Assembly (NCBI RefSeq): GCF_009765735.1
Contig: NZ_LMUW01000070.1
Span: forward strand, 24,038-88,037
Origin: Xenophilus sp. L33
Lineage (GTDB): Bacteria; Pseudomonadota; Gammaproteobacteria; Burkholderiales; Burkholderiaceae_C
Reading direction: 5' to 3'
DNA: 64,000 nt
Below, piece after piece: positions 17,545 to 27,854 of the stretch. The first letter of the stretch is position 1. The number at the start of each line of letters is the position of its first letter. The notes under the pieces are model-generated. The model was not told where the DNA came from and did not search any database. It worked only from the letters and a program-made list of their open reading frames with translations. Position numbers and translations under genes: made by a program.

Positions 17545-18861
17545 TCAGACGGAAGCGGGAAACCCCAGCACCACCCTCAACCCGCCGAGGCTGGTCGACT
17601 GCGCGAGCGACAGCGTCGCGCCGTGCAGGTCGGCGATCGACTTGACGATCGCCAGGCCGAGGCCGCTGCCCGGCGCCTGCGGCTCGCCGGAGCGATAGAA
17701 GCGATCGAGCACCCGGCCGCGCTCGGCTTCGGGCAGGCCCGGTCCGCTGTCGTCGACGCTCAACGCCACTGCGCCGGCCTCGTCACGGATCGCGATGTCG
17801 ACCTGGCCGCCGGCCGGCGTGTACTTCACCGCGTTGTCCAGCAGGTTGCGCACCAGCGTGCGCAAAGCTTCCGGCTGGCCCTGCACCGTCGCCGGCGCGT
17901 CGGCCCGCACGATGCCGACGTCGATGCCGCGCGCCTGCGCCGCGGCCACGATGTCCGAGATGGCCAGGCGCGTCACCTCGTCCAGGCTCACCGCCTCGCG
18001 CTGCGCACCGGCGGCCGCGCTGGCCTCGTGACGCGCCAGCGCCAGCATCTGCTCGACCAGCCGGGTCGCGCGGTCGATGCCGGCCGACAGCCGCGTGACC
18101 GCGAGCGTGCGCGTCACCTCGTCGGGCGCGCGCTGCAGGCCCTGCACCTGCAGCTTCAGCGCCGCCAGCGGCGAGCGCAGCTCGTGCGCCGCGTCGGCGA
18201 CGAAGTGCTTCTGCGCCTCGAAGGCCTTTCGCACCCGCTCGAACAGCAGGTTCAGCTCCTGCACCAGCGGGCGCACCTCCTCGGGCAGGTCGGCATCGCT
18301 GAGCGGCGACAGGTCGTCGGCCTCGCGCGCCGCCACCTGCTTGCGCACCCGCGCCACCGGCGCCAGCGAGCGGCTCACCACCCACCAGACGACCAGCATG
18401 AGCAGCGGCGCCGCGATCGCGATCGGCCCGACCGTGTTGAGCGCCAGCGTGCCGGCCATGCGCCGCCGCGCCCGCATGTCCTGCGCCACCTGGATCACCA
18501 GCGCGCCGGTCTGCAGCGAGAACACGCGGTAGGTGGTGCCGCGGGCCTGCACGTTCGAGAAGCCGAGCACCGCGCGCTGCGGCAGCCGCGCATCGGCCGC
18601 CGACTCGAAGATCCGGCTGCCGTCCAGCGACCAGACCTGGACGATGAATTCGAAGTTCTCCTCGCCGACGCCCAGGCCGCCGACGGTGCCGGTCGGCGGC
18701 AGCCCGGCACGCAGCGACAGCGCCATCTGCTGCATGTGGTGGTCGAAGATGTCGTCGGCCTCGGTCAGCACCGTGCGGTAGGCGACGAAGCCCTGGATGC
18801 CCGCGGCCAGCACGATCGCCGCCAGCAGGAACCACAAGAGGCGCGCGCGCAGCGACCTCAT
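17545..18861 (-). CDS. Membrane sensor histidine kinase, QseC/PmrB-like
   Basis: 438 aa. The N-terminal membrane helix (RLLWFLLAAIVLAAGIQGF) is followed by a periplasmic loop of about 120 residues, a second helix (about 155-175), a HAMP-like linker and the kinase core. The H-box HELRSPLAALK carries the phospho-His, the N-box is LVRNLLDNAVKYTP, and the ATP lid has DSGPGLP and GSGLGLAIV. It autophosphorylates and passes phosphate to the regulator encoded ten bases upstream. Its ligand is unknown. The start matches two Arg residues before the first helix. Confidence 0.93.
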   Translation of the reverse strand: MRSLRARLLWFLLAAIVLAAGIQGFVAYRTVLTEADDIFDHHMQQMALSLRAGLPPTGTVGGLGVGEENFEFIVQVWSLDGSRIFESAADARLPQRAVLGFSNVQARGTTYRVFSLQTGALVIQVAQDMRARRRMAGTLALNTVGPIAIAAPLLMLVVWWVVSRSLAPVARVRKQVAAREADDLSPLSDADLPEEVRPLVQELNLLFERVRKAFEAQKHFVADAAHELRSPLAALKLQVQGLQRAPDEVTRTLAVTRLSAGIDRATRLVEQMLALARHEASAAAGAQREAVSLDEVTRLAISDIVAAAQARGIDVGIVRADAPATVQGQPEALRTLVRNLLDNAVKYTPAGGQVDIAIRDEAGAVALSVDDSGPGLPEAERGRVLDRFYRSGEPQAPGSGLGLAIVKSIADLHGATLSLAQSTSLGGLRVVLGFPASV

Positions 18862-18871
18862 GCCGCGGCCG

Positions 18872-19531
18872 TCATTCCTTGGGCACCATGTAGCCGACGC
18901 CGCGCACGTTGCGGATCAGCTCGGCGCCGAGTTTCTTGCGCAGGCCATGGACGTAGACCTCGACCGCGTTGCTGCTGATCTCGTCCTTCCAGCTGTAGAG
19001 CTTCTCTTCCAGCTGGGCCCGCGACAGCACCATGCCGGGCCGCGCCAGCAGAGGCTCCAGCACCGCCCATTCACGCGCCGACAGCATCACCGGATGACCG
19101 CCCACCGTGACCTCGCGGGTGGCCGGATTGACGCTCACGCCCATGTGCTCGTAGACCGGCTCGGCACGCCCCGAGGCGCGCCGCAGCAGCGCCCGGATGC
19201 GGGCCAGCAGCTCGTCCAGGTCGTAGGGCTTGAGCACGTAGTCGTCGGCGCCGGCGTCCAGGCCCTCGATGCGCTGCTGCACCGAGTCGCGCGCGGTGGC
19301 GATCAGCACCGGCATGCGCTGCTTGCGCGCCCTGAGCGCGCGCAGCACCTCCAGGCCGTCGCGGCGCGGCACGCCCAGGTCGAGCAGCACCAGGTCGTAT
19401 TGCTGGGTGCGCAGCGCGGTGTCGGCGGAATCGCCGTCCTTGACCCAGTCCACCGCATATTGCTCGGCGCGCAGCAGGTCGAGCACGGCTTCGCCGATCA
19501 TCACGTCGTCTTCGAGCAGCAGCAGTCGCAT
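18872..19531 (-). CDS. OmpR-family response regulator
   Basis: 219 aa, starting at ATG 19531 directly before the receiver strand MRLLLLEDD. The receiver has the acidic pair EDD, the phospho-Asp in LVLLDLGVP and the conserved Lys in VLKPYD. The C-terminal winged-helix DNA-binding domain includes LSAREWAVLEPLLARPG and the VYVHGLRKKLG wing region. It is the first gene of a probable three-gene operon with the kinase and the HtrA protease. It most resembles QseB/PmrA regulators. Targets other than its own operon are unknown. Confidence 0.93.
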   Translation of the reverse strand: MRLLLLEDDVMIGEAVLDLLRAEQYAVDWVKDGDSADTALRTQQYDLVLLDLGVPRRDGLEVLRALRARKQRMPVLIATARDSVQQRIEGLDAGADDYVLKPYDLDELLARIRALLRRASGRAEPVYEHMGVSVNPATREVTVGGHPVMLSAREWAVLEPLLARPGMVLSRAQLEEKLYSWKDEISSNAVEVYVHGLRKKLGAELIRNVRGVGYMVPKE

Positions 19532-19581
19532 GGTGGACGGATGGTAGCTTCTCGCCGTGCTCGCCGACCTGTTCACCGGCC

Positions 19582-20352
19582 TCAGAGCAGCGAGCGCACC
19601 TCGCGCGCCGCCTCGAGCAGCAGCGGCAGCAGGTCGCGCCGTACCGCCTCCTCATCGTAGCGGCCGCCGGACAGCACCACGTTGAGCGCGGCCACGGTGC
19701 GGCCCTGCATGTCGCGCAAGGGCACCGCCAGCGCCTGCACGCCGATCTCGTGTTCCTCGCTGGCGAAGCAGAAGTCGTCCTTGCGCACCTGGACCACGCG
19801 CTGGCGCAGCGCCCGCGTCTGGGTCAGGGTGTGCGGCGTCAGCCGGTGCAGCGGATGAGCCTGCAGCCACTGGTTGAAGCCGGCCGGCGCCATCGCCGCC
19901 AGCAGCACCCGGCCGGTCGAGGTGGCGTGCGCCGGCAGCCGGGCGCCCAGGTGCAGTCCGTAGGCCAGCACGCGGCCCGGTGCGCCGTAGCTGCCGCTGC
20001 GCGCGACGATCACCACCTCCTCGCCGTCGAGCACCACCGCCGAGAACGACTGCTGGGTCTGCGCCGCCAGCCGGTTCAGGGTCGGCTGCAGCGCCCGCGG
20101 CAGCCGCGACGAGGCCAGGTAGCTGCCCGAGAAGCGCAGCACCTTGGGCGCCATCCAGAAGTAGCTGCCGTCGGTCTCGAGGTAGCCGAGATGGCAGAGC
20201 GTGAGCAGGTGGCGCCGGGCCGCCGCCCGCGTGAGGCCGGCGCGCTCGGCCGCCAGGGTGGCGTTGAGGCGCTGGCGCTCGGTGTCGAAGCTCTCGAGCA
20301 CCGCCATCCCCTTGGCGATGCCCTCGATGAAATCCGCTTTGGCGATGGTCAT
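19582..20352 (-). CDS. pobR: IclR-family regulator of 4-hydroxybenzoate hydroxylase
   Basis: 256 aa with an N-terminal winged helix (FIEGIAKGMAVLESFD through RAGLTRAAARRHLLTL) and a C-terminal IclR effector domain (SFSAVVLDGEEVVIVARS onward). ATG 20352 is preferred over the upstream ATG at 20388, because the conserved family start is the helix preceding IAKGMAVLES. It is divergent from pobA with a 143-base intergenic region that holds a near-perfect palindrome. PcaU/PobR-type IclR proteins activate protocatechuate and 4-hydroxybenzoate genes in response to the aromatic acid. The name PobR rests on this context. Confidence 0.85.
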   Translation of the reverse strand: MTIAKADFIEGIAKGMAVLESFDTERQRLNATLAAERAGLTRAAARRHLLTLCHLGYLETDGSYFWMAPKVLRFSGSYLASSRLPRALQPTLNRLAAQTQQSFSAVVLDGEEVVIVARSGSYGAPGRVLAYGLHLGARLPAHATSTGRVLLAAMAPAGFNQWLQAHPLHRLTPHTLTQTRALRQRVVQVRKDDFCFASEEHEIGVQALAVPLRDMQGRTVAALNVVLSGGRYDEEAVRRDLLPLLLEAAREVRSLL

Positions 20353-20372
20353 GGGATGACGAGTAGCGCTGA

Positions 20373-21677
<1,305 letters not shown>

Positions 21678-21682
21678 GACCT

Positions 21683-24007
21683 TCAGGCCGGCTGGAGCAG
21701 CTTCCAGACCCGGTCGGCCGAGAGCGGCATGTCCAGGTGCGGCGTCAGCTCCGCCCGGCCGTGCCGCGCCAGCGCATCCGCCACCGCGTTGACCACCGCC
21801 GGCGTCGCGCCGATGGTGCCCAGTTCGCCCACGCCCTTGACCCCCAGCGGGTTGTTCTTGCAGGGCGTGGCCTCGTCCATCTCCATCTTGAACATGGTGG
21901 CGATGATGTCGGCGCGCGGCGCCGCGTAGTCCATCAGGCTGCCGGTCAGCGGCTGGCCGGTCTCGGCGTCGTACACCACCCGCTCGCACAGCGCCTGGCC
22001 GATGCCCTGCACCGCGCCGCCTTCGAGCTGGCCGCGCACGATCAGCGGGTTCACCACGCGGCCGACGTCGTTCACCGACGCGTAGCGCAGCACGCTCACC
22101 TCGCCGGTCGGCGGGTCGAGCTCGACCTCGGTGATGTGGCAGCCGTTCGGCCAGGTCGGGCCCGACACCGTGCTGGTCGAGTCGATGAAGATCTCGCCTT
22201 CGGCCTGCTTGCCGGCCAGGGTGAACAGGTCGAGCTTCAGGTCGGTACCCGCGACCTTGAAGACGCCGGCCTCGTAGACGATGTCGGCCGCGGCCACTTC
22301 CAGCTCCTGCGCCGCCAGCTCGCGCGCCTTCTCGATGGTGCGCTCGGCACCGATGCGCACCGCCGAGCCGCCGGTGAACAGCGAGCGCGAGCCGGCGCTG
22401 CCGAAGCCGTTGCCGCGGTCGGTGTCGCCGGTGACGATGCGAACCTGCTCGATCGGCACACCGAAGGCGTCGACCACCAGTTGCGCCAGCGTGGTCACGA
22501 TGCCCTGCCCCATTGCGTTCACCGCGGTGAAGACCTCGATGATCCCGTCCGGCCGCACCGCGACGGTGACGCGTTCCTCGAACACGTTGCCGCCGGTCCA
22601 TTCCAGGAAGGTCGCGATGCCGAGGCCGCGCACCCGGCCCTCGCGCGCCGATTCCTTCGCCCGCGCATCGAAGCCCTGCCAGTCGGCGAGCTGCAGCGCC
22701 TGGTCCATCACCGACTCGAAGCTGCCGGTGTCGTAGACCTGCTGCATCGGGTTCTTGTAGGGCATCTGCGCCGGGCTGATGAAGTTGCGCCGGCGCAGCG
22801 CGATGCGGTCCATGCCGATCTGCCGCGCGGCCTCGTCCATCAGCCGCTCGATCGTGTAGATGGCTTCCGGCCGGCCGGCGCCGCGGTAGGCGCCGGTGGG
22901 CGCGGTGTTGGTCAGCACCGCCTTGAAATGGAAGTCGATGGTCTGGATGTCGTAGACGCTGGTCTGCACCCAGGGGCCGATCAGGAGCTGGATCGCGACG
23001 CCGGTGCCGGTGGCATAGGCGCCGACGTTGGCATGCGAATGGATGCGCAGGCCCAGCACCTTGCCGTCGGCGGCGAGCGCCATCTCGGCGCGCGACTCGA
23101 CGTCGCGGCCGTGCGCCGACGACAGGAATTCCTCGCTGCGGTCGGCCACCCACTTGACCGGCCGGCGCAGCGCGTTGGCGGCATAGGCGACCGCGATGTC
23201 TTCCGGATAGGCGCTGGTCTTCATGCCGAAGCCGCCGCCGACGTCGCCCACGACGACCCGCATCTTTTCCTTCGGCCAGCCGATCGCATCGCAGACCGAG
23301 TCGCGCACGCCCGACGGCATCTGGGTGCTCATGCGCAGGGTGACCCGCTCGCTGGCCGCGTCGAAGTCGGCGAGCACGGTGCGCGGCTCGATCGTGAGCG
23401 CCACCACGCGCTGGTTCACGATGTCCAGCGCCACCACGTGCGCCGCCTTCGCGAAGGCTTCGGTGGTCGCCTCGACGCTGCCGTGGCGCATCTCGGCGGC
23501 GATGTTGCCGGTGCCTTCGGGGCACAGCAGCGGCGCGCCGTCGGCGGTCGCGCTCGTGATGTCGACCACCATCGGCAGCGCGTCGTAGTCGACCATCACA
23601 GCCTCGGCGGCATCGCGGGCCTCGGCGGCACTGGCGGCGACCACCATCGCCACCGGCTCGCCGACGAAGCGCGCCCGGTCGAGCGCCAGCACCCGCCGCG
23701 GCGGCGTCGCGCAGTCGCTGCCGTCCGCGCGCTTGAAGCCGGCGCCGGGCATCGGCCTGACGCCGGCCGCGTCCAGCTCGGCACCGGTGAAGACGCCCCA
23801 GACGCCGGGCATCGCGGCCGCAGCCGCGGTGTCGACCGACACCAGTTGCGCATGCGGATAGGGAGATCGCACGAAACACAGCCAGCCCTGGCCCGGCAGG
23901 CTGACGTCGTCGGTGTAGCGGCCGTGGCCGGCCAGGAGGGATTCGTCTTCGAGCCGCTTGACGGCATGGCCGCTGCCGAAGCGCAAGGGGTTGGTTTCAG
24001 TGCTCAC
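21683..24007 (-). CDS. Molybdenum hydroxylase large subunit (CoxL-like, form II)
   Basis: 774 aa, starting at GTG 24007 with AAGGA just upstream. It has the a/b hammerhead domain and molybdopterin-binding regions of the xanthine oxidase/CO dehydrogenase family. The active-site loop reads AYRGAGRPEA, the form II signature, and not the AYXCSFR loop of true CO dehydrogenase. GVGELG near the C-terminus carries the catalytic Glu. Its substrate is unknown; aldehydes, purines or N-heterocycles are typical. The medium (FAD) and small (2Fe-2S) subunit genes that normally accompany it are missing on both sides, so the partners must be encoded elsewhere or the gene is an orphan. It needs the molybdenum cofactor made by moaA-mobA-moeA. 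Confidence 0.88.
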   Translation of the reverse strand: MSTETNPLRFGSGHAVKRLEDESLLAGHGRYTDDVSLPGQGWLCFVRSPYPHAQLVSVDTAAAAAMPGVWGVFTGAELDAAGVRPMPGAGFKRADGSDCATPPRRVLALDRARFVGEPVAMVVAASAAEARDAAEAVMVDYDALPMVVDITSATADGAPLLCPEGTGNIAAEMRHGSVEATTEAFAKAAHVVALDIVNQRVVALTIEPRTVLADFDAASERVTLRMSTQMPSGVRDSVCDAIGWPKEKMRVVVGDVGGGFGMKTSAYPEDIAVAYAANALRRPVKWVADRSEEFLSSAHGRDVESRAEMALAADGKVLGLRIHSHANVGAYATGTGVAIQLLIGPWVQTSVYDIQTIDFHFKAVLTNTAPTGAYRGAGRPEAIYTIERLMDEAARQIGMDRIALRRRNFISPAQMPYKNPMQQVYDTGSFESVMDQALQLADWQGFDARAKESAREGRVRGLGIATFLEWTGGNVFEERVTVAVRPDGIIEVFTAVNAMGQGIVTTLAQLVVDAFGVPIEQVRIVTGDTDRGNGFGSAGSRSLFTGGSAVRIGAERTIEKARELAAQELEVAAADIVYEAGVFKVAGTDLKLDLFTLAGKQAEGEIFIDSTSTVSGPTWPNGCHITEVELDPPTGEVSVLRYASVNDVGRVVNPLIVRGQLEGGAVQGIGQALCERVVYDAETGQPLTGSLMDYAAPRADIIATMFKMEMDEATPCKNNPLGVKGVGELGTIGATPAVVNAVADALARHGRAELTPHLDMPLSADRVWKLLQPA

Positions 24008-24122
24008 CGTGGTCCTTCGTTCTGAGCGTCCGATCGCGAACGCATCGACGACTATAGGGGCTCCGGGCTCATTCGGCTGGCGGCTCGCTTTCGGCCGCCG
24101 AAGCCGTGTATACCTCTCACCC

Positions 24123-24875
24123 ATGCAACTGCCCTGGCTCGAACCCGGAGACCCACTGCCCGACGTCGACACGGCCTGGGGCGAGTCCGACCCGGTGCCC
24201 GGCCTGCTGGCCGCCGGCGGCGGCCTCGACGTGCCCAGCCTGCTGCAGGCCTACGCCAAGGGCATCTTCCCGTGGTTCAGCGAGGGCCAGCCGATCCTCT
24301 GGTGGAGCCCAGATCCACGCATGGCGCTGAAGGTCGCCGAGTTCAGGCTGCACCGGTCGCTGCGCAAGACGCTGGCCGCCTTCCGAGCCGCGCCGGGCTG
24401 CGAGATCCGCATCGACCATGGCTTCGAGGCCGTGATCGCGGCCTGCGCCGGCGCGCCGCGCATCGGCCAGGGCGGCACCTGGATCCTGCCCGAGATGATG
24501 GCCGCCTACGGCGCGCTGCACCGTGCCGGCCACGCCCACAGCGTCGAGACCTGGATCGACGGCGAGCTGGCCGGCGGCCTCTATTGCGTCGCGATCGGAC
24601 GCGCGGTGTTCGGCGAATCGATGTTCGCGCGGCGCGCCGACGCCTCCAAGATCGCGCTCTCGGCGCTGGTCTGCCTGTGCCGCCGGAGCGGCGTCGCGCT
24701 GATCGACTGCCAGCAGAACACGGCCCACCTGGCCAGCCTCGGCGGCCGCGAAATCGCCCGCAGCGACTTCGTGTCGCAGGTCGCCCACGCGCGGCGGGAG
24801 CGCGGCCCGGAGTGGCACTTCGACCCCGTATACTGGAACCAACTCCTGCCCGCGCGACCCTCCTTCACGCCGTGA
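24123..24875 (+). CDS. aat: Leucyl/phenylalanyl-tRNA--protein transferase
   Basis: Adds Leu or Phe from aminoacyl-tRNA to proteins with N-terminal Arg or Lys, marking them for ClpS/ClpAP degradation (N-degron pathway, cytoplasm). 250 aa with the family landmarks FPDP-like start ([22 protein letters not shown]), [57 protein letters not shown] and [21 protein letters not shown] 24123 fits the family N-terminus. Its stop overlaps the start of bpt as GTGA, so the two transferases are made together. Confidence 0.96.
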   Translation: MQLPWLEPGDPLPDVDTAWGESDPVPGLLAAGGGLDVPSLLQAYAKGIFPWFSEGQPILWWSPDPRMALKVAEFRLHRSLRKTLAAFRAAPGCEIRIDHGFEAVIAACAGAPRIGQGGTWILPEMMAAYGALHRAGHAHSVETWIDGELAGGLYCVAIGRAVFGESMFARRADASKIALSALVCLCRRSGVALIDCQQNTAHLASLGGREIARSDFVSQVAHARRERGPEWHFDPVYWNQLLPARPSFTP

Positions 24876-25642
24876 CGCACCTCAAGGACCTCCCGCTCCA
24901 GACGCTGCAGTTCTACGCGACGGCGCCTTATCCCTGCAGCTACCTGCCGCAGCGGCAGGCACGTTCGCAGGTCGCGACGCCCAGCCACCTGATCCACAAC
25001 GACGCCTACTCGGACCTGGTCCTGAGCGGCTTCCGGCGTAGCGGCATGTTCACCTACCGGCCCTATTGCGACGGCTGCAGCGCCTGCGTGCCGCTGCGCG
25101 TGCGGGCCGCCGAATTCAAGCCGACGCGCAGCCAGCGCCGCGCCCTGGCCCGCCATTCCGACCTGCAGGCCCGCGTGCTCAAGCTGTGCTTCGTGCCCGA
25201 GCACTACCAGCTCTACCTGCGCTACCAGAACGGCCGTCATTCGGGCGGCGGCATGGACCACGACAGCATCGACCAGTACACCCAGTTCCTGCTGCAGAGC
25301 CGGGTCAATTCGCGGCTGGTCGAATTCCGCGAGACGCTGCCCGACGGCAGCGCCGGCGCGCTCAAGATGGTCTCGATCCTCGACGTGCTGAACGACGGCC
25401 TGTCGGCGGTCTACACCTTCTACGAGCCTGAGCCCGGCACCGGCTACGGCAACTACAGCGTGCTCTGGCAGATCGAGCAGGCGCGCAAGCTGCAGTTGGC
25501 CCACGTCTACCTGGGCTACTGGATCGAAGGCAGCTCGAAGATGAACTACAAGTCGCTCTACACGCCGCACGAGCTGTTGATCGACGGCCGCTGGCAAACT
25601 CCGCCGACCCCACAGGCAGCGCCCATCGATTTCACAAGGTAA
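24872..25642 (+). CDS. bpt: Aspartate/glutamate leucyltransferase
   Basis: Ate1-like bacterial transferase that adds Leu to proteins with N-terminal Asp or Glu, converting them to ClpS substrates. 256 aa with an N-terminal Cys-containing motif ([15 protein letters not shown]), the [16 protein letters not shown] cluster and the C-terminal [22 protein letters not shown] block. The start is GTG 24872, overlapping the aat stop by four bases; no ATG lies in a suitable place. Aat and Bpt together form a complete two-branch N-degron tagging module. The older name is arginyltransferase homologue. Confidence 0.93.
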   Translation: MTHLKDLPLQTLQFYATAPYPCSYLPQRQARSQVATPSHLIHNDAYSDLVLSGFRRSGMFTYRPYCDGCSACVPLRVRAAEFKPTRSQRRALARHSDLQARVLKLCFVPEHYQLYLRYQNGRHSGGGMDHDSIDQYTQFLLQSRVNSRLVEFRETLPDGSAGALKMVSILDVLNDGLSAVYTFYEPEPGTGYGNYSVLWQIEQARKLQLAHVYLGYWIEGSSKMNYKSLYTPHELLIDGRWQTPPTPQAAPIDFTR

Positions 25643-25674
25643 AATCGCGACCGGTTCCTCCCACCGCGTTGCAC

Positions 25675-26469
25675 ATGAGAAAACCCCAAACAGACGTTCC
25701 AGCCACCCCCGTGATCCAGGTCATGGAGCGGATGTTCTCCCTCATCGACGTGCTGGCGTCGCGCGAAGAAGCCATCTCCCTCAAGGAGATCAGCGAGAAG
25801 ACCGGGCTTCATCCCTCGACCACCCACCGCATCCTGAACGACCTGGCGGTCGGCCGCTTCGTCGACCGGCCCGAAGCCGGCAGCTACCGGCTGGGCATGC
25901 GGCTGCTCGAACTGGGCAACCTCGTGAAGGGCCGGCTCAACGTGCGCGACGCCGCGCTGACGCCGATGCGCGAGCTGCACAAGCTGACCCAGCAACCGGT
26001 CAATCTCAGCATGCGCCAGGGCGACGAGATCGTCTACATCGAGCGCGCCTACAGCGAGCGCTCCGGCATGCAGGTGGTGCGTGCCATCGGCGGCCGCGCG
26101 CCGCTGCACCTGACCTCGACCGGCAAGCTGTTCCTGGCGGTGGACGAGCCGCAGCGCATCCGCAGCTACGCCACCCGCACCGGCCTGGCCGGACACACGC
26201 GCAACAGCATCACCCAGCTGCCGGCACTGGAGCGCGAGCTGTCGAAGGCCCGCCAGTACGGCATCGCACGCGACAACGAGGAGCTGGAACTGGGCGTGCG
26301 CTGCATGGCCGCCGGCATCTACGATGACCAGGGCAAGCTGGTGGCCGGGCTGTCGATCTCCGCGCCCGCCGACCGGCTGGACGAAGGCTGGCTGCCCAAG
26401 CTGCAGGCCACGGCCAACGAGATCTCGGGGGCGCTCGGCTTCAAGGAAGATTCGGCCGCTTCGGCCTGA
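25675..26469 (+). CDS. IclR-family transcriptional regulator
   Basis: 264 aa with an N-terminal winged helix (VMERMFSLIDVLASREEAISLKEI, then HPSTTHRILNDL as recognition helix) and a C-terminal IclR effector domain (GRAPLHLTSTGKLFLA, RDNEELELGVRCMAAGI). ATG 25675 is preferred; a TTG six bases earlier is possible. It follows bpt by 32 bases but ends at its own terminator, and no catabolic operon adjoins it, so its targets and effector cannot be named. The family usually controls aromatic, acetate or glycerol metabolism genes. It is distinct from the other IclR regulator at 19582. Confidence 0.88.
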   Translation: MRKPQTDVPATPVIQVMERMFSLIDVLASREEAISLKEISEKTGLHPSTTHRILNDLAVGRFVDRPEAGSYRLGMRLLELGNLVKGRLNVRDAALTPMRELHKLTQQPVNLSMRQGDEIVYIERAYSERSGMQVVRAIGGRAPLHLTSTGKLFLAVDEPQRIRSYATRTGLAGHTRNSITQLPALERELSKARQYGIARDNEELELGVRCMAAGIYDDQGKLVAGLSISAPADRLDEGWLPKLQATANEISGALGFKEDSAASA

Positions 26470-26496
26470 GCCGCCTCGCAGCGCTCGACAATGAAA

Positions 26497-26519
26497 AAAG
26501 CCTGGCACTGCCAGGCTTT
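26497..26519. terminator. Bidirectional intrinsic terminator
   Basis: Ten-bp perfect stem AAAGCCTGGC/GCCAGGCTTT with a 3-base loop, flanked by A-run on the left and T-rich sequence on the right. It lies between the convergent iclR and pbpG genes and can serve both. Confidence 0.85.
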
Positions 26520-26539
26520 CGTCCTTTGCGGAGCCGCGA

Positions 26540-27736
26540 TCAGCCGGCGATGCGGGTCGCCGCCATGTTGTGGTTGGCCTCGACCCAGCGCTTGACGCGC
26601 TCGGCGTCGGCGATCCGGCTCAGCTTGCCGGCCGAATCCAGGAACACCATGATCAGCTTGCGGCCGGCGATCTTGGTCTGCATGACCAGGCACTGGCCGG
26701 CTTCGTTGATGAAGCCGGTCTTCTGCACGCCGATGTCCCAGTCGGGGTTCTTCACCAGGCGGTTGGTCGTGTTGAACTGGACCATGCGGTTGCCGACCTC
26801 GACCTGGTATTCCGGCGAGGTGGTGAGTTCGCGAACGGTGGCGTCGGCGTAGGCGGCGTTGACCAGCAGCGCCAGGTCTTGCGCGCTCGACTGGTTCTGG
26901 CTCGACAGGCCGGTCGGCTCGATGTAGTGGGTGTCCTTCATGCCGAGCGAACGGGCCTTGGCGTTCATCAAGCTCACGAAGGTCGTGAGGCCGCCCGGAT
27001 AGGTGCGGCCCAGCGCGTGCGCGGCGCGGTTCTCGCTCGCCATCAGCGCCAGGTGCAGCAGTTCGCCGCGCGGCAGCGTGGTGCCGACGCGCAGGCGCGA
27101 ACTGCTGAACTTCTCGGTGTCGACGTCGTCTTCGGTGATGGTGATCAGTTCGTCGGGCGGCAGGTGCGCTTCGCTGATCAGCAGGCCGGTCATCAGCTTG
27201 GTGAGCGATGCGATCGGCAGCACGGCGGTGTCGTTCTTGCTGAACAGCACTTCACGGGTGTCCTGGTCGATGACCAGTGCGACGCTCGACTTCAGGTCGA
27301 GCGCGTCCTCGGTGCTGTGCAGGCCGGCCATCTGGCCGAAGGACAGGCGCGGGGGCGTCGGGGCGGCGGCCACGCGGACCATGGAACGGCGTTGCACGGC
27401 CACCACGGTCTTGCCGTTGCTCTGGCGCAGGGTCGCGGTCACGTTGCGACCGCCGCTCACGCTGCGTTCGGTGCGATCGGCCGCGGACGCCGACTTCGCG
27501 GAAGCGCCGCGCTTCTTGCCGGAAGCGGCTGCGGCGACCGGCGCAGCTTCCTTGCCGTGCTTGGCCTGGGTGCCGGTGCTCGCCTTGGTGGTCGTGGCGG
27601 CCTTCTTGCTGCTCGCATGCGTCGCGGCCTGGGCGCCGGGCAATAAAAACGCCGTGGCACAGAGAGCGACGGCGGCGAGGCGTAGGGCGGGTAGGAACCG
27701 CTGGCTGGAAACTCGGCAGGAACGGGCTTCGGGCAT
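26540..27736 (-). CDS. pbpG: D-alanyl-D-alanine endopeptidase, PBP7 type
   Basis: Serine peptidase family S11 that cuts D-Ala-mDAP cross-links in periplasmic peptidoglycan. 398 aa: signal helix (ALRLAAVALCATAFLLPGAQA), about 90 residues of Ala/Lys/Ser/Thr low complexity, then the penicillin-binding fold with SLTK (active Ser), SEN and KTG motifs. Compared with E. coli PbpG (about 310 aa) the extra length is the basic low-complexity spacer, which may help contact the wall. A good sigma-70-like promoter lies just upstream. Confidence 0.92.
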   Translation of the reverse strand: MPEARSCRVSSQRFLPALRLAAVALCATAFLLPGAQAATHASSKKAATTTKASTGTQAKHGKEAAPVAAAASGKKRGASAKSASAADRTERSVSGGRNVTATLRQSNGKTVVAVQRRSMVRVAAAPTPPRLSFGQMAGLHSTEDALDLKSSVALVIDQDTREVLFSKNDTAVLPIASLTKLMTGLLISEAHLPPDELITITEDDVDTEKFSSSRLRVGTTLPRGELLHLALMASENRAAHALGRTYPGGLTTFVSLMNAKARSLGMKDTHYIEPTGLSSQNQSSAQDLALLVNAAYADATVRELTTSPEYQVEVGNRMVQFNTTNRLVKNPDWDIGVQKTGFINEAGQCLVMQTKIAGRKLIMVFLDSAGKLSRIADAERVKRWVEANHNMAATRIAG

Positions 27737-27772
27737 TTAGAAAACTCTCCAGCGGCGACAAAAAGTGACCGC

Positions 27773-27801
27773 AGTGTATCGAAATCGAAAAAAACACGCA
27801 A
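27773..27801 (-). promoter_or_regulatory. Predicted sigma-70 promoter of pbpG
   Basis: On the minus strand TTGCGT (27796-27801) and TACACT (27773-27778) are separated by exactly 17 bases containing a T7 run. The predicted transcription start is about 30 bases upstream of the pbpG ATG. The flanking region is unusually AT-rich for this genome. Confidence 0.6.
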
Positions 27802-27854
27802 TATCAGTTACTTGCATCCTTTTCTTCAATCGAAAACAAAGGTGCTAGCAAATC

